DNA from: Rhodospirillales bacterium
GTDB taxonomy: Bacteria; Pseudomonadota; Alphaproteobacteria; Rhodospirillales; Shumkoniaceae
Assembly (NCBI GenBank): GCA_014859895.1
Contig: JACZKS010000082.1
Coordinates: forward strand, 55,408-119,407
DNA: 64,000 nt
Reading direction: 5' to 3'
Below are positions 1 to 9,447 of this stretch, one piece after another. The notes under the pieces are model-generated. The model had not been told where the DNA came from and did not search any database. It saw nothing but the letters and a program-made list of their open reading frames with translations. Numbering within the stretch: position 1 is the first letter of the stretch; each line of letters begins with the position of its first letter. A program made the translations under genes and the position numbers.

Positions 1-80
1 ATTTTCCGCCAATCGATTGGCGCGTCCAACTCGTTGTCGAGTTTGGCCATCTCGGCGATGATTTGGTTCGGTTCGGACAT
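1..80 (-). CDS. N-terminus of an unknown protein, cut by the window edge
   Basis: An ATG at 80 opens a frame that runs off the window. The first 26 residues are hydrophilic and begin MSEPNQIIAEMAKLDNELD. A GGGGCGAAG stretch just upstream can serve as ribosome binding site. It starts 35 bases after the stop of the TRAP binding-protein gene on the same strand, so it is probably co-transcribed with it. Too little is visible to assign a family. Confidence 0.55.
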   Translation of the reverse strand, partial: MSEPNQIIAEMAKLDNELDAPIDWRK

Positions 81-115
81 CTTCGCCCCATTCGCTATGA
101 TCTAGGTTTCCGCAG

Positions 116-1099
116 TTACTTGATCGCCTGCAGACGGTCCCAGACCTCCTTGGGCCACGGCACGTCCTTCGGGTTCGCGTCATAGAAGGCGGCGGTCGCC
201 TTCTGCATGGCGGCGACATCGACGTCCTTGGTCACGATGTTGCCCTGGCTCTCGAACCAGGCAACGAGATCCTTCTCCTTCTTCTCGATGTCGGCCGTGC
301 AGCCGGCGGCTGCTTCGGTGAACACCTCGGCGAACATCTTTTTCTCGGCGTCGTTCAGCTTCTGCCACCGTGGGCCGCCGATGATGGCGAGCAGGCTGTC
401 GGTGATGTGGCCGGTGAGGTTGATGTACTTCTGGACCTCGTAGAACTTCTTGGCCTGAATGGTTGGCAGCGGGTTCTCCTGGGCGTCAACGACCCCCTGC
501 TGAAGCGCGAGATACACTTCGGCGAAGGCAATCGGCGTCGGGTTGGCGCCGGTGGCTTTCGGGAAGGCGGTATAGGCCGGCGCGTCGGGAACGCGGATCT
601 TGACACCCTTCATGTCCGCAGGCGTGCGGACCGGCTTCTTTGAGGTGACGTGGCGCTGGCCGTAATAGGTGGCGGTGATCGCCTTGTTGCCGCTAGCCTT
701 CATGTAGCCGTCGGCGAGATCCTTGAAGAGGTCGCTCTTCAGGAACTTCTTCCAGTGGTCGACCGAACGGTAGACATAGGGATAGCCGCTGATCGACATC
801 GGGCCGTAAGAGCGGCCGGCGAACTGGAAGCCCGTCCAGATGGCGTCGACGGTGCCCAGAGACAGGCCCTCGTTGATGTCGGTCTCCTTGCCCAGCGATG
901 AGGCCGGGAAGACTTCCATCTCGTACTTGCCGGCGGAGCGCTTCTTGATCTCGTCGGCAGCCCACAGGGCCCAGGCGTGATAGGGCTCGCTGATCTCGTA
1001 GACGTGCGCAAACTTCAGCTTCTCGGCGGCTTGGACGGTACCTGTCAGGGCGACGGCGACGGCCAGGCCGGCAAACGCGAGTAGGTGACGGAGTTTCAT
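116..1099 (-). CDS. dctP: TRAP transporter periplasmic solute-binding protein, DctP family
   Basis: This is a 327-residue DctP-family extracytoplasmic receptor, which would capture an organic acid or similar solute for a DctQM membrane pair. The start at 1099 is preceded by GGGAGGAG at good spacing; an in-frame extension to 1198 has no signal-peptide character. Residues 1-25 form a Sec signal peptide (MKLRHLLAFAGLAVAVAL, then VQAAE). The mature part has DctP hallmarks: a KLKFAHVYE opening strand and a central VRTPADMKGVKIRVPDAPAY segment. It lies downstream of dctQM but behind a strong terminator, so it seems to be transcribed separately. It may be an alternative receptor for the same permease. 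The substrate cannot be read from the sequence. Confidence 0.9.
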   Translation of the reverse strand: MKLRHLLAFAGLAVAVALTGTVQAAEKLKFAHVYEISEPYHAWALWAADEIKKRSAGKYEMEVFPASSLGKETDINEGLSLGTVDAIWTGFQFAGRSYGPMSISGYPYVYRSVDHWKKFLKSDLFKDLADGYMKASGNKAITATYYGQRHVTSKKPVRTPADMKGVKIRVPDAPAYTAFPKATGANPTPIAFAEVYLALQQGVVDAQENPLPTIQAKKFYEVQKYINLTGHITDSLLAIIGGPRWQKLNDAEKKMFAEVFTEAAAGCTADIEKKEKDLVAWFESQGNIVTKDVDVAAMQKATAAFYDANPKDVPWPKEVWDRLQAIK

Positions 1100-1390
1100 A
1101 TGCTCCTCCCTTTGTAATGTTGCCGTAACTGAAGGGGATGCCAGAACGCAAGCACATCGGCCGGAACCGGGTTCTGGCGCCATCCCGGCCGGACACAATA
1201 AGAGTCAATGCAATGCGTCATTGTTTTCGAATGGCTCGTATTCGTTTTTTTTGAGGGACTCCCCATTTTGGGGAATCCTTGCTCCCTGTCCGCTCGCGGG
1301 GAAATTGGCCCTACCAGCGGTAAACGGATGTTATATGGCTTCGTCTGCCCGGATCAACATCCTTTTTGGTGCATGGCCGCACCGCCGGCT

Positions 1391-1430
1391 CAAAAAGAAA
1401 TGCACCCCCGGGGCTGCCGGGGGTGCATTT
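1391..1430 (-). terminator. Rho-independent terminator after dctM
   Basis: A perfect 14-bp inverted repeat (1398-1411 pairing with 1417-1430, core GCACCCCCGG) has a 5-base loop and is followed on the minus strand by TTTCTTTTT. It ends the dctPQM transcript 58 bases beyond the dctM stop. The rest of the 1100-1487 gap holds no credible gene. It contains a near-perfect GGACTCCCC/GGGGAATCC inverted repeat at 1256-1278, possibly an operator for the second dctP; I could not place a convincing promoter there. Confidence 0.85.
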
Positions 1431-1487
1431 CCGCGTTCGACCGGTCCGGAGGGAACTAAACCGTGTGGCCGCCCCCTCCGCCGAAGA

Positions 1488-3032
1488 TCAGAGATTGCCG
1501 AAGGCAAGCCTCGGCAGGTAGAGCGTGAGTTCCGGGAAAATAATGCACATGCTAAGGCCGACCGCCTGCAAGAAGATAAACGGCAACGACGCGGCAAAAA
1601 TCGTCGATGTCGGGATCTCCTTGGGCGTCGTCCCCCGGAGGTAGAAGAGGGCCGGTCCGTAGGGCGGCGAGATGAAGCTCATCTGCATATTCACCAGATA
1701 GATGACGCCGAACCACAGGGCGATTTCCGGGCCCTTGGGGCCGGGAATGCCGAACAGGCCTTCGAACGGCAGCGACATGACAATCGGCACGAAGATCGGC
1801 ACCGCCAGCAGCAGAATGCCCACCCAGTCCAGGAACATGCCGAGGAAGATCAGGATGACCATCATCAGCATCAGGATGCCGTAAGGCGGCAGACCGGTAC
1901 CGAGGATCATCTCCGACACGAACTCGCCGCCGCCCTGCAACACGTAGAAGGCGACGAAGATCGAGGCGCCGAACATGATCCAGAGAACCAGGGCCGAGTT
2001 CCTGATGCAGATGAACGAGGCTTCCTTGATGGACTGGAAAGTCAGCCGCCGATGCATGGCCGCCACGATCATGGCGCCGGCGCTGCCGACGCCGGCCGAT
2101 TCCACCGGCGTCGCGGCGCCGGTGAAGATAAGGCCCAGCACCAGGACGATCAGGATGATCGGCGCGATCATGCCGCGCAGCAGGAGAAGTTTCTCCTTCA
2201 TGCTGACCCGCTCTTCCACCGGAAGCGCCGGCCCCAGGGCCGGGTTGATATAGCAGCGGATCAACGCATAGGACATATAAAGGCCCGACAACAGCAGGCC
2301 CGGCAGCACGGCGCCGAGATAAAGCTCGCCCACCGAGGCCTGGGCCACCACCGCATAGATGATGGCCAGGATGGAGGGCGGGATCAGAATGCCCAGCGTG
2401 CCGCCGGCCATCACCGAGCCCAGGGCCAGCTTGGGATCGTACTTCCGGCTCAACATCGCCGGCAGCGCGATCATGCCCATGGTCACCACGGCGGCGCCGA
2501 CGATGCCCACCATGGCCGCCAGGATGGTCGAAGCGAACACAGTGGCCGCCGCGAGGCCGCCGCGCAGGCCACCCATCCACTTGTAGACGACGGTGAACAT
2601 CTCGTCGATGAGGCCGGCCCGCTCCAGCATCGCCGCCATGAAGATGAACAGCGGGATGGCCGAAAGCTGGTAGTCCGTCATCATCGGGAAGATGCGGGTC
2701 GGGATGAGGTTCACCATGTACTTGTCGCCGACCAGGTACATGAAGACCACCGTCAGCGCCCCGGAACCGAAGCTCAAGGGCATGCCGGCGCTAAGCACCA
2801 TCAGCAGAGAGCCGAACATGGCGATCGACAGGTATTCGATGGGAATCCCCGCCAACGTGCTCTGGAACGTGAAGAGGAAGGGTTCCGCTCCGCGGCCGAC
2901 GAACAGGGTGTTCAGGACCTCGACGGTCACCACGAAGGCGAAGGCGCAGAACAGGATGGTGATCATCCAGCCGAAGCGCGTCGAGGGAATCAAGCTTTGG
3001 CGCGCGGCACCAACTCCAACATTACTTGTCAT
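1488..3032 (-). CDS. dctM: TRAP transporter large permease, DctM family
   Basis: This is the 514-residue large integral membrane subunit of a TRAP transporter, which performs sodium-coupled solute translocation. It has about a dozen hydrophobic segments with DctM features: an ALTVVFMYLVGDKYMVNLIP region, GGTLGILIPPSI near the centre, and a C-terminal SFISPPYGPALFYLRG loop. It is longer than the roughly 430 residues of C4-dicarboxylate DctM proteins, as is usual for the mannitol/chloroaromatic-type branch. Its start overlaps the 3' end of dctQ by 11 bases, indicating translational coupling. A strong terminator follows the stop. Confidence 0.93.
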   Translation of the reverse strand: MTSNVGVGAARQSLIPSTRFGWMITILFCAFAFVVTVEVLNTLFVGRGAEPFLFTFQSTLAGIPIEYLSIAMFGSLLMVLSAGMPLSFGSGALTVVFMYLVGDKYMVNLIPTRIFPMMTDYQLSAIPLFIFMAAMLERAGLIDEMFTVVYKWMGGLRGGLAAATVFASTILAAMVGIVGAAVVTMGMIALPAMLSRKYDPKLALGSVMAGGTLGILIPPSILAIIYAVVAQASVGELYLGAVLPGLLLSGLYMSYALIRCYINPALGPALPVEERVSMKEKLLLLRGMIAPIILIVLVLGLIFTGAATPVESAGVGSAGAMIVAAMHRRLTFQSIKEASFICIRNSALVLWIMFGASIFVAFYVLQGGGEFVSEMILGTGLPPYGILMLMMVILIFLGMFLDWVGILLLAVPIFVPIVMSLPFEGLFGIPGPKGPEIALWFGVIYLVNMQMSFISPPYGPALFYLRGTTPKEIPTSTIFAASLPFIFLQAVGLSMCIIFPELTLYLPRLAFGNL

Positions 3033-3777
3033 TGTCGACCTCGGAAAAATGCTTGAAGGTCTGGAAGTCCTTCACAAAGCGGCTGATGCCCATGAGGGCG
3101 ACCAGGAAGGCGCCGAAGGGGATCATGGCTTTGACGGGCCAATGCGCGATCTGCCACTCGGACTGCGAGAGGTCCATGTTGTACCCCTGCGCGATCCACG
3201 ACAGCCACGACGGCAAGGCGTTCTGGTCAAGGCCGATCGAGAAAAAGGTCCAGCCTGAAAACAACATGCCGAGGATGAAGATGAAGAAGATGTTGGTCGT
3301 CACCATGTCGGCGCCGGCGCGTGCCCGGCGGCTCCACTTGGCGTAGAACACGTCGACCCGCACGTGGCCGTCGATGAGGTAAAGCGCCGCGCCCCCCAGC
3401 GTGTACATGACGCCGAACATCAGGAAGGAGGCCTCGTGTACCCAGTTGGTGGGCGAATTGAAGAAGTAGCGGCCGAGAACTTCGAAGACGTAATAGCAGA
3501 TGCCGATGATGATCCACAGCGACGCGAACTGGCCGACCCACATACAAAGGGCGTCGACCGCCCGGGTGAACCGGTTGCCTGGCGGCAGCCAGTCGACTTT
3601 CTGGGCCTCCGCCTCAATGTCCTCGGTCAGGATCACCTGATCCTTCGCCTTCAAGGCGGCGTCGGCCGCGGCGCGACGTTGCGCCAGTAACAGGAAGACT
3701 AAGGGAAACACGATCATGATGCCCCAGAAAAACCAGTGCGGCAGCACGAAACCGTAACGAACGACTTCCCCGCTCAT
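3022..3777 (-). CDS. dctQ: TRAP transporter small permease, DctQ family
   Basis: This 251-residue small membrane subunit pairs with DctM. An N-terminal hydrophobic segment (residues 12-29) precedes a hydrophilic stretch, then the four-helix DctQ domain, with the characteristic WVHEASFLMFGVMYTLGGAA and DGHVRVDVFY signatures near residues 125-165. The length fits the large DctQ variants that accompany long DctM proteins. It lies between the Tat-exported receptor gene and dctM. Its last 11 bases overlap dctM. Confidence 0.92.
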   Translation of the reverse strand: MSGEVVRYGFVLPHWFFWGIMIVFPLVFLLLAQRRAAADAALKAKDQVILTEDIEAEAQKVDWLPPGNRFTRAVDALCMWVGQFASLWIIIGICYYVFEVLGRYFFNSPTNWVHEASFLMFGVMYTLGGAALYLIDGHVRVDVFYAKWSRRARAGADMVTTNIFFIFILGMLFSGWTFFSIGLDQNALPSWLSWIAQGYNMDLSQSEWQIAHWPVKAMIPFGAFLVALMGISRFVKDFQTFKHFSEVDNDK

Positions 3778-3827
3778 TTCACTAACTCGCTTTCGATTCA
3801 GTCAGTCACATACCTGACATAACGGAG

Positions 3828-3853
3828 GGGATGGCCGGCGAACCGGCCATCCC
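3828..3853 (-). other. Stable hairpin between dctP and dctQ
   Basis: An 11-bp perfect stem (3828-3838 with 3843-3853, core ATGGCCGG) closes on a four-base loop. No T-run follows on the minus strand, so it is not a canonical terminator. Such hairpins between a binding-protein gene and its permease genes are often linked to higher receptor than permease expression, by protecting the upstream mRNA. That role is inferred here. Confidence 0.5.
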
Positions 3854-3893
3854 GCACCCGCCCATTTTGGGCGCTTTGTTTTTGTTGTCTTTA

Positions 3894-5003
3894 TTACTTG
3901 ATCTCGAAGCCTTCGACGTCCTTTTCGTTAAGGATTGCGAAGGATGGGTTCCGCATGACTTCGAGCCAGATCTTGAGAACGCGACCGGCGTCCTTGTCCT
4001 TGTTGGCCCAGTTGAACCACAGCGGAATGGCAATCTTCTTGAAAGCGATGACGTCGTCTTCGGAGAGATGGATGACCTCGTTGCCGGCGGCCGCGTACTT
4101 CGGCCATGCCGCAACGTTGGCTTTCTGGATGCCGCAGTAGTGGTCGAGCGAGAACGCCTTGGCGGCATCCTCGATCACCGCCTTCATGCGCGGCGAGAAC
4201 GATTCCCAGACGCGCAGACTGAATGCGATGTCCAGCGGGTCGACGGCCTGGTGCAGGGTGGGCGTCGAGGTCGGGCCCATGATGACGTACTTGGTGACCT
4301 GGTGGAAGCCGAGGTCGTAGTCGACGGCGGGACCGACGAAGTCGGCGGCGTCGATGGTGCCCTTTTCGAGGGCCGGATACACTTCCGAACCCGGCAGCAG
4401 GGTCGTTCGGGCGCCCAGGGCCGCGAAGGTCTCGGCGATGATGCCGCCGGGCATGCGGATCTTGAGGCCCTTGAAGTCATTGAGCGAACGGATCGGCTTC
4501 TTCGAATGGATCAGGTTCAGGTCGTGATGGACGTTGGCGACGAAGTACAGGCCGTTCTTGGCATACAGTTCGCGGGCGATGTCGATCAGGCCGTACGAAT
4601 AGTAGGCCACGTCCCAAACGTCGGGGCGAACCGGGGCCATCGGCCACGAGGTGAGGAAGTTGGCGGCGGGCATACGGCTCGGCCAACGGGTCCAGAAGAT
4701 GTTCTGGCCGTCGAGCACGCCGTTGCGGACGCCATCGAAAACCTGGAAGTCGCCGACCACGGCGCTTTCCGGAAACGGCTTGAAGTCCAGCTCGCCACCG
4801 GTCTTCTCGACCATGGTCTTGCACCACGCCTCGAAGAGTTTGTAGCCGACGGTACCGGCCGACCAGGAGGACTGGATCTTCAGTTCACGGGTCTTGGCTT
4901 GGGCGCCCGCAACATGGGGCATGCTGACCGTGGCGACGGCGGCAGCAGCAACACCGGCCTTGGTCGTCGTTTTTAGAAACTCACGACGAGAAGCGTTTTT
5001 CAT
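3894..5003 (-). CDS. dctP: TRAP transporter solute-binding protein with Tat signal
   Basis: This 369-residue DctP-type receptor begins MKNASRREFLKTTTKAG, a twin-arginine signal with the S-R-R-x-F-L-K motif. It is therefore probably exported folded, as in the mannitol/chloroaromatic-type TRAP receptors. The ATG at 5003 has GGAGG nine bases upstream; an in-frame extension to 5120 lacks such features. Conserved parts include RELKIQSSWSAGTVGYKLFE at the mature N-terminus and LNDFKGLKIRMPGGIIAETF in the ligand-binding hinge region. It is the first gene of the dctPQM set, with about 115 bases containing a hairpin before dctQ. The ligand is unknown. Confidence 0.93.
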   Translation of the reverse strand: MKNASRREFLKTTTKAGVAAAAVATVSMPHVAGAQAKTRELKIQSSWSAGTVGYKLFEAWCKTMVEKTGGELDFKPFPESAVVGDFQVFDGVRNGVLDGQNIFWTRWPSRMPAANFLTSWPMAPVRPDVWDVAYYSYGLIDIARELYAKNGLYFVANVHHDLNLIHSKKPIRSLNDFKGLKIRMPGGIIAETFAALGARTTLLPGSEVYPALEKGTIDAADFVGPAVDYDLGFHQVTKYVIMGPTSTPTLHQAVDPLDIAFSLRVWESFSPRMKAVIEDAAKAFSLDHYCGIQKANVAAWPKYAAAGNEVIHLSEDDVIAFKKIAIPLWFNWANKDKDAGRVLKIWLEVMRNPSFAILNEKDVEGFEIK

Positions 5004-5110
5004 TACGTGACCTCCACTCATGTGTCTTTTATTGCGCGACAAACGGCGGCGGTCCTGTTTTCGGGTTGTGCCGCACATGTCCGCAACAACACCATACGGA
5101 TTGGAAACAT

Positions 5111-5142
5111 TAAAAAACAACCGGAATCTTTCGACCCCGGTT
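5111..5142 (-). terminator. Terminator-like hairpin upstream of dctP
   Basis: A 10-bp stem (5133-5142 with 5119-5128, AACCGG outermost) with a GAAA tetraloop is followed on the minus strand by GTTTTTT. It lies 108 bases before the dctP start and about 420 bases after the kinase stop. It could end the kinase transcript, end a small RNA, or act as an attenuator in the dctP leader. Confidence 0.7.
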
Positions 5143-5560
5143 ATGTGGAATAATTCTAATAATTCATCGATTTTTGGGCGACCAATTTTCTAAAATTGTC
5201 TTGTTGGATGCATTTTCGCAATACGGCTGCCCTGACAATGTAAAAGCGATAATTATATTTCGATTCACAAATATATTATGGGAATTCTAGATTCTCCATA
5301 GGTTGTGGAGGTCGCTAAATGCATAAGTAATTCATAATTCAAACTAGCCAAAAACCAAGGGCTATTCCACTCTTCAACTTCTTCCTCGGGCGTTACTGAT
5401 CATTACATAGCATGGGACGAGGAACCCCCAAGGGCTCACAACCTTGAATGATCCTAAAGTCCGGTCTGGACAAGCGCGATTTTTCGCAATGTGGAACTCG
5501 TTCCGCGGCTGGCGATTGCATAACTTCGGCTGAAAAACTTCCGCCTTATAAAATCCGCGG
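5143..5560. other. AT-rich non-coding stretch between the kinase gene and dctP
   Basis: These 418 bases are much richer in A and T than the rest of the window and contain no ORF with coding character or plausible ribosome binding site. A weak minus-strand promoter-like pair (TTGGTC, 17 bases, TTATTA) lies at about 5150-5180. I found no sigma54 GG/GC pair. The region may hold dctP control sites or a small RNA ended by the 5111-5142 hairpin. Confidence 0.4.
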
Positions 5561-8500
5561 TTATGCCGGCTCGGATTCGATCGTAGGCGTTTTTTGGCCT
5601 CCTGCGGCACATTCAGACACAGCGTCCTCGATCTTTTGCAACAGTTCATGCTTGGTGAATGGCTTACGCAGCAGGCTGACGGCATCGGGATTAATGCCGC
5701 GGCGCGAAAACTCGTCGTAGGAATAGCCGGACATCAGGACGACGGCCGTTTCGGGCCATCGCTGGCGAACGATTTCCGCCAGATCAAGACCGCTCATACC
5801 GCCCGGCATGATGATGTCGGACAGGATCAGGTCTATCGGTGATGTATTCTCCATCACTTTGATGGCGGAATTCCCGTCGTCGGCGGGGATCGGCTTGAAT
5901 CCCGCCATCTTCAGATATTCGAGGGCGACCCCGCGCACCAGGGGATCATCTTCGACCACGAGTACGGTCAGGCCCCGGGGACAAACCTTTGCCGCCTTGG
6001 GTGACATCGCTGCCGTCGCCGACGGTTGCCTGCTGCGCGGAAGGTAAAGTTCCACCGTGGTTCCCCTTCCCAATTGGCTGGTGATTTCGACGAACCCTTC
6101 GGATTGTTTGACGAAGCCGAACACCATACTGAGACCGAGCCCACTGCCCTTCCCGACCTCCTTGGTGGTGAAGAACGGATCGAATACCCGGTCCAAGACT
6201 GCCGGTGGCATGCCAATTCCTGTATCGGCCATGGCCAGGCAGACGTATTCCCCCGGCTCCACATTGTCATGCCGGGCAGCCTGCTGCGCGTCGACCAGAC
6301 GGTTTTCGGCTGTCAGGATAAGGCTGCCGCCGTTCGGCATGGCGTCGCGGGAATTGATGGCAACGTTGAGGATGGCGCTTTCCAACTGGTGTGAATCAAC
6401 CATCAACGGCCAAAGGTCCTTACCCATCTTGACTTCAAGGTGCGCCGATTCACTGAGAACGCGGGCGACAAGGGGCGTGATGTTTTCCAGGACACATGGC
6501 AAGTCGACTCTTTCCGGCCGAAGGTCCTGGCGGCGCGAGAAGGCCAGCATGCGATGCGTCAGTTCTCCGGCCCGACGCGCCGCCTCGAGGGCCATGGCCA
6601 TCAACTGGGATGCCTTGTCGTCGTCGGTGCGGATCTTGTCCTTCAGCCAACTGAGATTGCCCTGAATGACCGTCAGCAGGTTATTGAAATCATGGGCGAT
6701 TCCCCCGGCCAGCTGGCCGATCGCTTCCATTTTCTGGGCCTGGATGAATTGCGCTTCCAACTTCTTGCGTTCGGCCATCTCTTCCATGAGGTGGCGGGTC
6801 CGATCCTCGACGCGCTTCTCCAATTCCTGATTGGCTTGCTGAAGGGCCTGTTCCGCGTACTGGCGTTCGAGGATCTGTTGCTCCAGGGCATGCGTGCGCT
6901 CACGCACCCGCGCCTCCAAGTCGTCACGGGCGGCGAGCAGGCCCTGTTCTGCCTTCTTCCGGTCGGTTATGTCGTGAACGACGACCAGAGTATAACCGTC
7001 CCCTGACCTATGTTCCCTGACTTGGAACCAGCCGTCGGACCCGTGAACCTCGAAATTGTCAGCGGGGTTGCGGTGGCGTTCCAAGCGCTGGCGGAGCCAT
7101 CCCTCCGGATCCTCTTGCGCATCGACAATGGCCCCTGCCTTTAGTTCCGCCCGCAGGATTTCCTCGAAGGTCATGGAGGTCCGCAGCCTCGCCGCAACGG
7201 CCAGGCGGACGCGGAAACGTTCGTTGGCGACCACCAACCGATCATCCTCGTCGAACAGCGCCACGGAAACGGGGACCGTCTCGATAGCCGCGAGAAACCG
7301 TTCCCGCACCTGGGCTTCACGATGCAGCGCCTGCGTCTTTTCAGTGATGTCAGTGCCGGTTCCGCGATACCCGAGGAATTCGCCCGTCGCCGAGTGCCTG
7401 GGTTTGCCGCTGATGCTAAGCCACCGGCGCCGGCCGTGACGGTCGAGAATTTGGCAACGGAAATCCCGGAGAGGCCGGCGGGCTTGGATTGTGTCCTCGA
7501 GGTCCCGCCAGATAGCATCCTGACCGGGCGCCGCGAAATTCGGCCACGTCCGGCCGACGAACGCAGCCGGTTCGACGCCCAGCAAATCCGTGACCCTGCC
7601 CGAGATGAAGGTTATGCGGGATTCAGAATCGGCTTCCCACAGCCAATCCGAGCTCGATTCGGCGAACTCCCGAAAGCGTTCCTCGCTTTCCAGGATTTCC
7701 CTTTCCATGCGTTTGCGATCGGTGATGTCCATGCCGATGCTGCCGAGCCGGGTGATGGCTCCGCGACCGTCGCGAACTGGGAACTTGGTTGCCAGATGGG
7801 TGCAGCGACGGCCATCCTCCAACTGAAAGTCGACCTCGAAGGTGGTGGTCTGGCCTGTGGCGATGACTTTCGCGTCGGCCGCCTCGATGGCCTTTGCACT
7901 TTCCTCGCCGAACAACTGGCGCGCCGTCTTGCCTACGGCCTCCGACAGGCGCAAACCGTGCTGGCGTTCGAATTCGCGGTTCACCATCAGGAACCGCCCA
8001 TTGGCGTGCTTGAGGTTTACGGTCAGCGGCGAATTGTCCATCAAGGCGCGGAATTTTTCTTCGGTGTCGCGCAGCGCCTCTTCCATGATCTTTCGCTCGG
8101 TAATGTCCGTACCGACGGTACCGACCCGGGTAACGGCACTGTTCTGGTCGCGAACCGGAAACTTCGTGATGAGGCGGGTTCGCCGCCGCCCATCCGGCAG
8201 CAGGACGGTAGTCTCGAAGGTCTGCGTTTCACCGGTGGCGATCACCTCGCGTTCGGGACCGGCAAGGCTTTCGCCGGTCTCCTGTCCGAACACCTCGTGG
8301 GAAGTTCGGCCCAGGGCGGCGTTCGCCGAGACGGCGTGCTGGCGTTCCCATTCCCGGTTGACCAAGAGGTAACGTCCCGCCGCGTCCTTGAGATTGAGTG
8401 CCTGCGGCGAGTTGTCGAGCAGGGCCCGGAACTGTTCCTCACTTTCGTGCAGGGCTTCCTCGGCCCGTTTTCGCTCGCTGACGTCGCGGGCCGTGCCAAC

Positions 8501-9439
8501 CACGGACACCTTTCCATTCGAGTCCACGATGCGCGCCAAGATGAGGAGGACGGGAACTTCGCTATGGCCGTCCTTGTGGAGGAGATTGGCCTCGTAACGC
8601 GACTGCACCGTCTCGCCGGCAACCCGTCGCCGGTGCAGATCCATCGTTATCGCCCGGGTCTCCGGCATGAGGAAGTCGGGAATCGGCCGGCCGACCATTT
8701 CCTCGACGTCGTAGCCAAGCCGGCCGGCAAGACTGCGGTTGACGAAGGCGAGGACGCCGTCCTCGATCAGAAAGACACCGTCCTCCATATTGTCGGCCAG
8801 ATTGCGGTACTTCTCCTCACTGTCTCTCTGCGACGTTTCGGCACGCTTGCGGGCGGCAATCTCCGCCTCCAGGTCTCGCGTCCGCTGGGCTACCATTACT
8901 TCGAGATTGGCCTGTGCCTGCCGGAGATTTTCCTCGGCACTCTTGCGCCCGCCGATGTCGATCATGGTAACCTGGATGGCTGGCCGACCATCCCAACTGA
9001 CGACGCTGGGGCACAGTTCCAACCAGATCAGCGATCCATCCTTGCGCAGGGCCTGCAACTCGTAGCGCGACGACACCGTCTCGCCGCGCAGCCGTGCATT
9101 GGCGAAACTACGAATCCGCCTGTGTTCGTGGGAAGGCAGTACCTTCGTCAACGAGCCGAGCTTCAGTACATCCTCCGGCGTGTCGTAGCCCAGTCTCTCG
9201 GCGCAGGCGCGATTGGCGAACAGTGGCTTGAAGTCGCGATGAACGAGAATGCCCTGGATCGACCCCTCGGCAAGATCTCGGAAACGTTGCTCGCTGGCCT
9301 TCAGGTCCTCGGCGATCCGACGGCAGTCGGCGGCACCTGTCGGGAGATGTTCGCCCCTGCCCTCCCCCATTCCGCGCATGGCGCTCAACCTGCGGCACAG
9401 GCAACGCCAGAGTGACGACAATGGGAGCTTCCCGGCCAT
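5561..9439 (-). CDS. Multi-PAS hybrid sensor histidine kinase
   Basis: This 1292-residue signalling kinase has no clear membrane segment, so it is probably cytosolic. Six PAS domains lie at about 47-171, 210-324, 337-450, 461-574, 587-700 and 717-825, most ending in a DITxRK-type PAC motif. Coiled-coil linkers follow the first and the last. The HisKA box GGIAHDFNN carries the phospho-acceptor His at about 916. An ATPase domain follows with N box ([14 protein letters not shown]), DTGIGMPP and GSGLGLS motifs. A C-terminal receiver spans about 1157-1276, with Asp near 1208 in [13 protein letters not shown] 3 and 4 are very alike, suggesting tandem duplication. I chose the ATG at 9439, just past the upstream stop; a start at 9514 would overlap the regulator gene. 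It is probably co-transcribed with the HD-GYP gene. The ligand is unknown. Confidence 0.9.
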   Translation of the reverse strand: MAGKLPLSSLWRCLCRRLSAMRGMGEGRGEHLPTGAADCRRIAEDLKASEQRFRDLAEGSIQGILVHRDFKPLFANRACAERLGYDTPEDVLKLGSLTKVLPSHEHRRIRSFANARLRGETVSSRYELQALRKDGSLIWLELCPSVVSWDGRPAIQVTMIDIGGRKSAEENLRQAQANLEVMVAQRTRDLEAEIAARKRAETSQRDSEEKYRNLADNMEDGVFLIEDGVLAFVNRSLAGRLGYDVEEMVGRPIPDFLMPETRAITMDLHRRRVAGETVQSRYEANLLHKDGHSEVPVLLILARIVDSNGKVSVVGTARDVSERKRAEEALHESEEQFRALLDNSPQALNLKDAAGRYLLVNREWERQHAVSANAALGRTSHEVFGQETGESLAGPEREVIATGETQTFETTVLLPDGRRRTRLITKFPVRDQNSAVTRVGTVGTDITERKIMEEALRDTEEKFRALMDNSPLTVNLKHANGRFLMVNREFERQHGLRLSEAVGKTARQLFGEESAKAIEAADAKVIATGQTTTFEVDFQLEDGRRCTHLATKFPVRDGRGAITRLGSIGMDITDRKRMEREILESEERFREFAESSSDWLWEADSESRITFISGRVTDLLGVEPAAFVGRTWPNFAAPGQDAIWRDLEDTIQARRPLRDFRCQILDRHGRRRWLSISGKPRHSATGEFLGYRGTGTDITEKTQALHREAQVRERFLAAIETVPVSVALFDEDDRLVVANERFRVRLAVAARLRTSMTFEEILRAELKAGAIVDAQEDPEGWLRQRLERHRNPADNFEVHGSDGWFQVREHRSGDGYTLVVVHDITDRKKAEQGLLAARDDLEARVRERTHALEQQILERQYAEQALQQANQELEKRVEDRTRHLMEEMAERKKLEAQFIQAQKMEAIGQLAGGIAHDFNNLLTVIQGNLSWLKDKIRTDDDKASQLMAMALEAARRAGELTHRMLAFSRRQDLRPERVDLPCVLENITPLVARVLSESAHLEVKMGKDLWPLMVDSHQLESAILNVAINSRDAMPNGGSLILTAENRLVDAQQAARHDNVEPGEYVCLAMADTGIGMPPAVLDRVFDPFFTTKEVGKGSGLGLSMVFGFVKQSEGFVEITSQLGRGTTVELYLPRSRQPSATAAMSPKAAKVCPRGLTVLVVEDDPLVRGVALEYLKMAGFKPIPADDGNSAIKVMENTSPIDLILSDIIMPGGMSGLDLAEIVRQRWPETAVVLMSGYSYDEFSRRGINPDAVSLLRKPFTKHELLQKIEDAVSECAAGGQKTPTIESEPA

Positions 9440-9447
9440 GTCCCGCC

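Noticed and set aside
1221..3056. A 611-residue open frame on the plus strand across dctM
   Set aside because: It is antisense to a clear DctM gene, full of Arg/His/Gln/Asp low-complexity sequence, and has no recognisable domain; typical of high-GC shadow frames.
5004..5560. Sigma54 promoter for the TRAP operon
   Set aside because: I looked for the GG-N10-GC pair on the minus strand; the nearest matches lack one of the invariant dinucleotides.
5374..5685. A 103-residue minus-strand frame after the kinase gene
   Set aside because: It overlaps the kinase 3' end in another frame, has no ribosome binding site, and its sequence is not protein-like.
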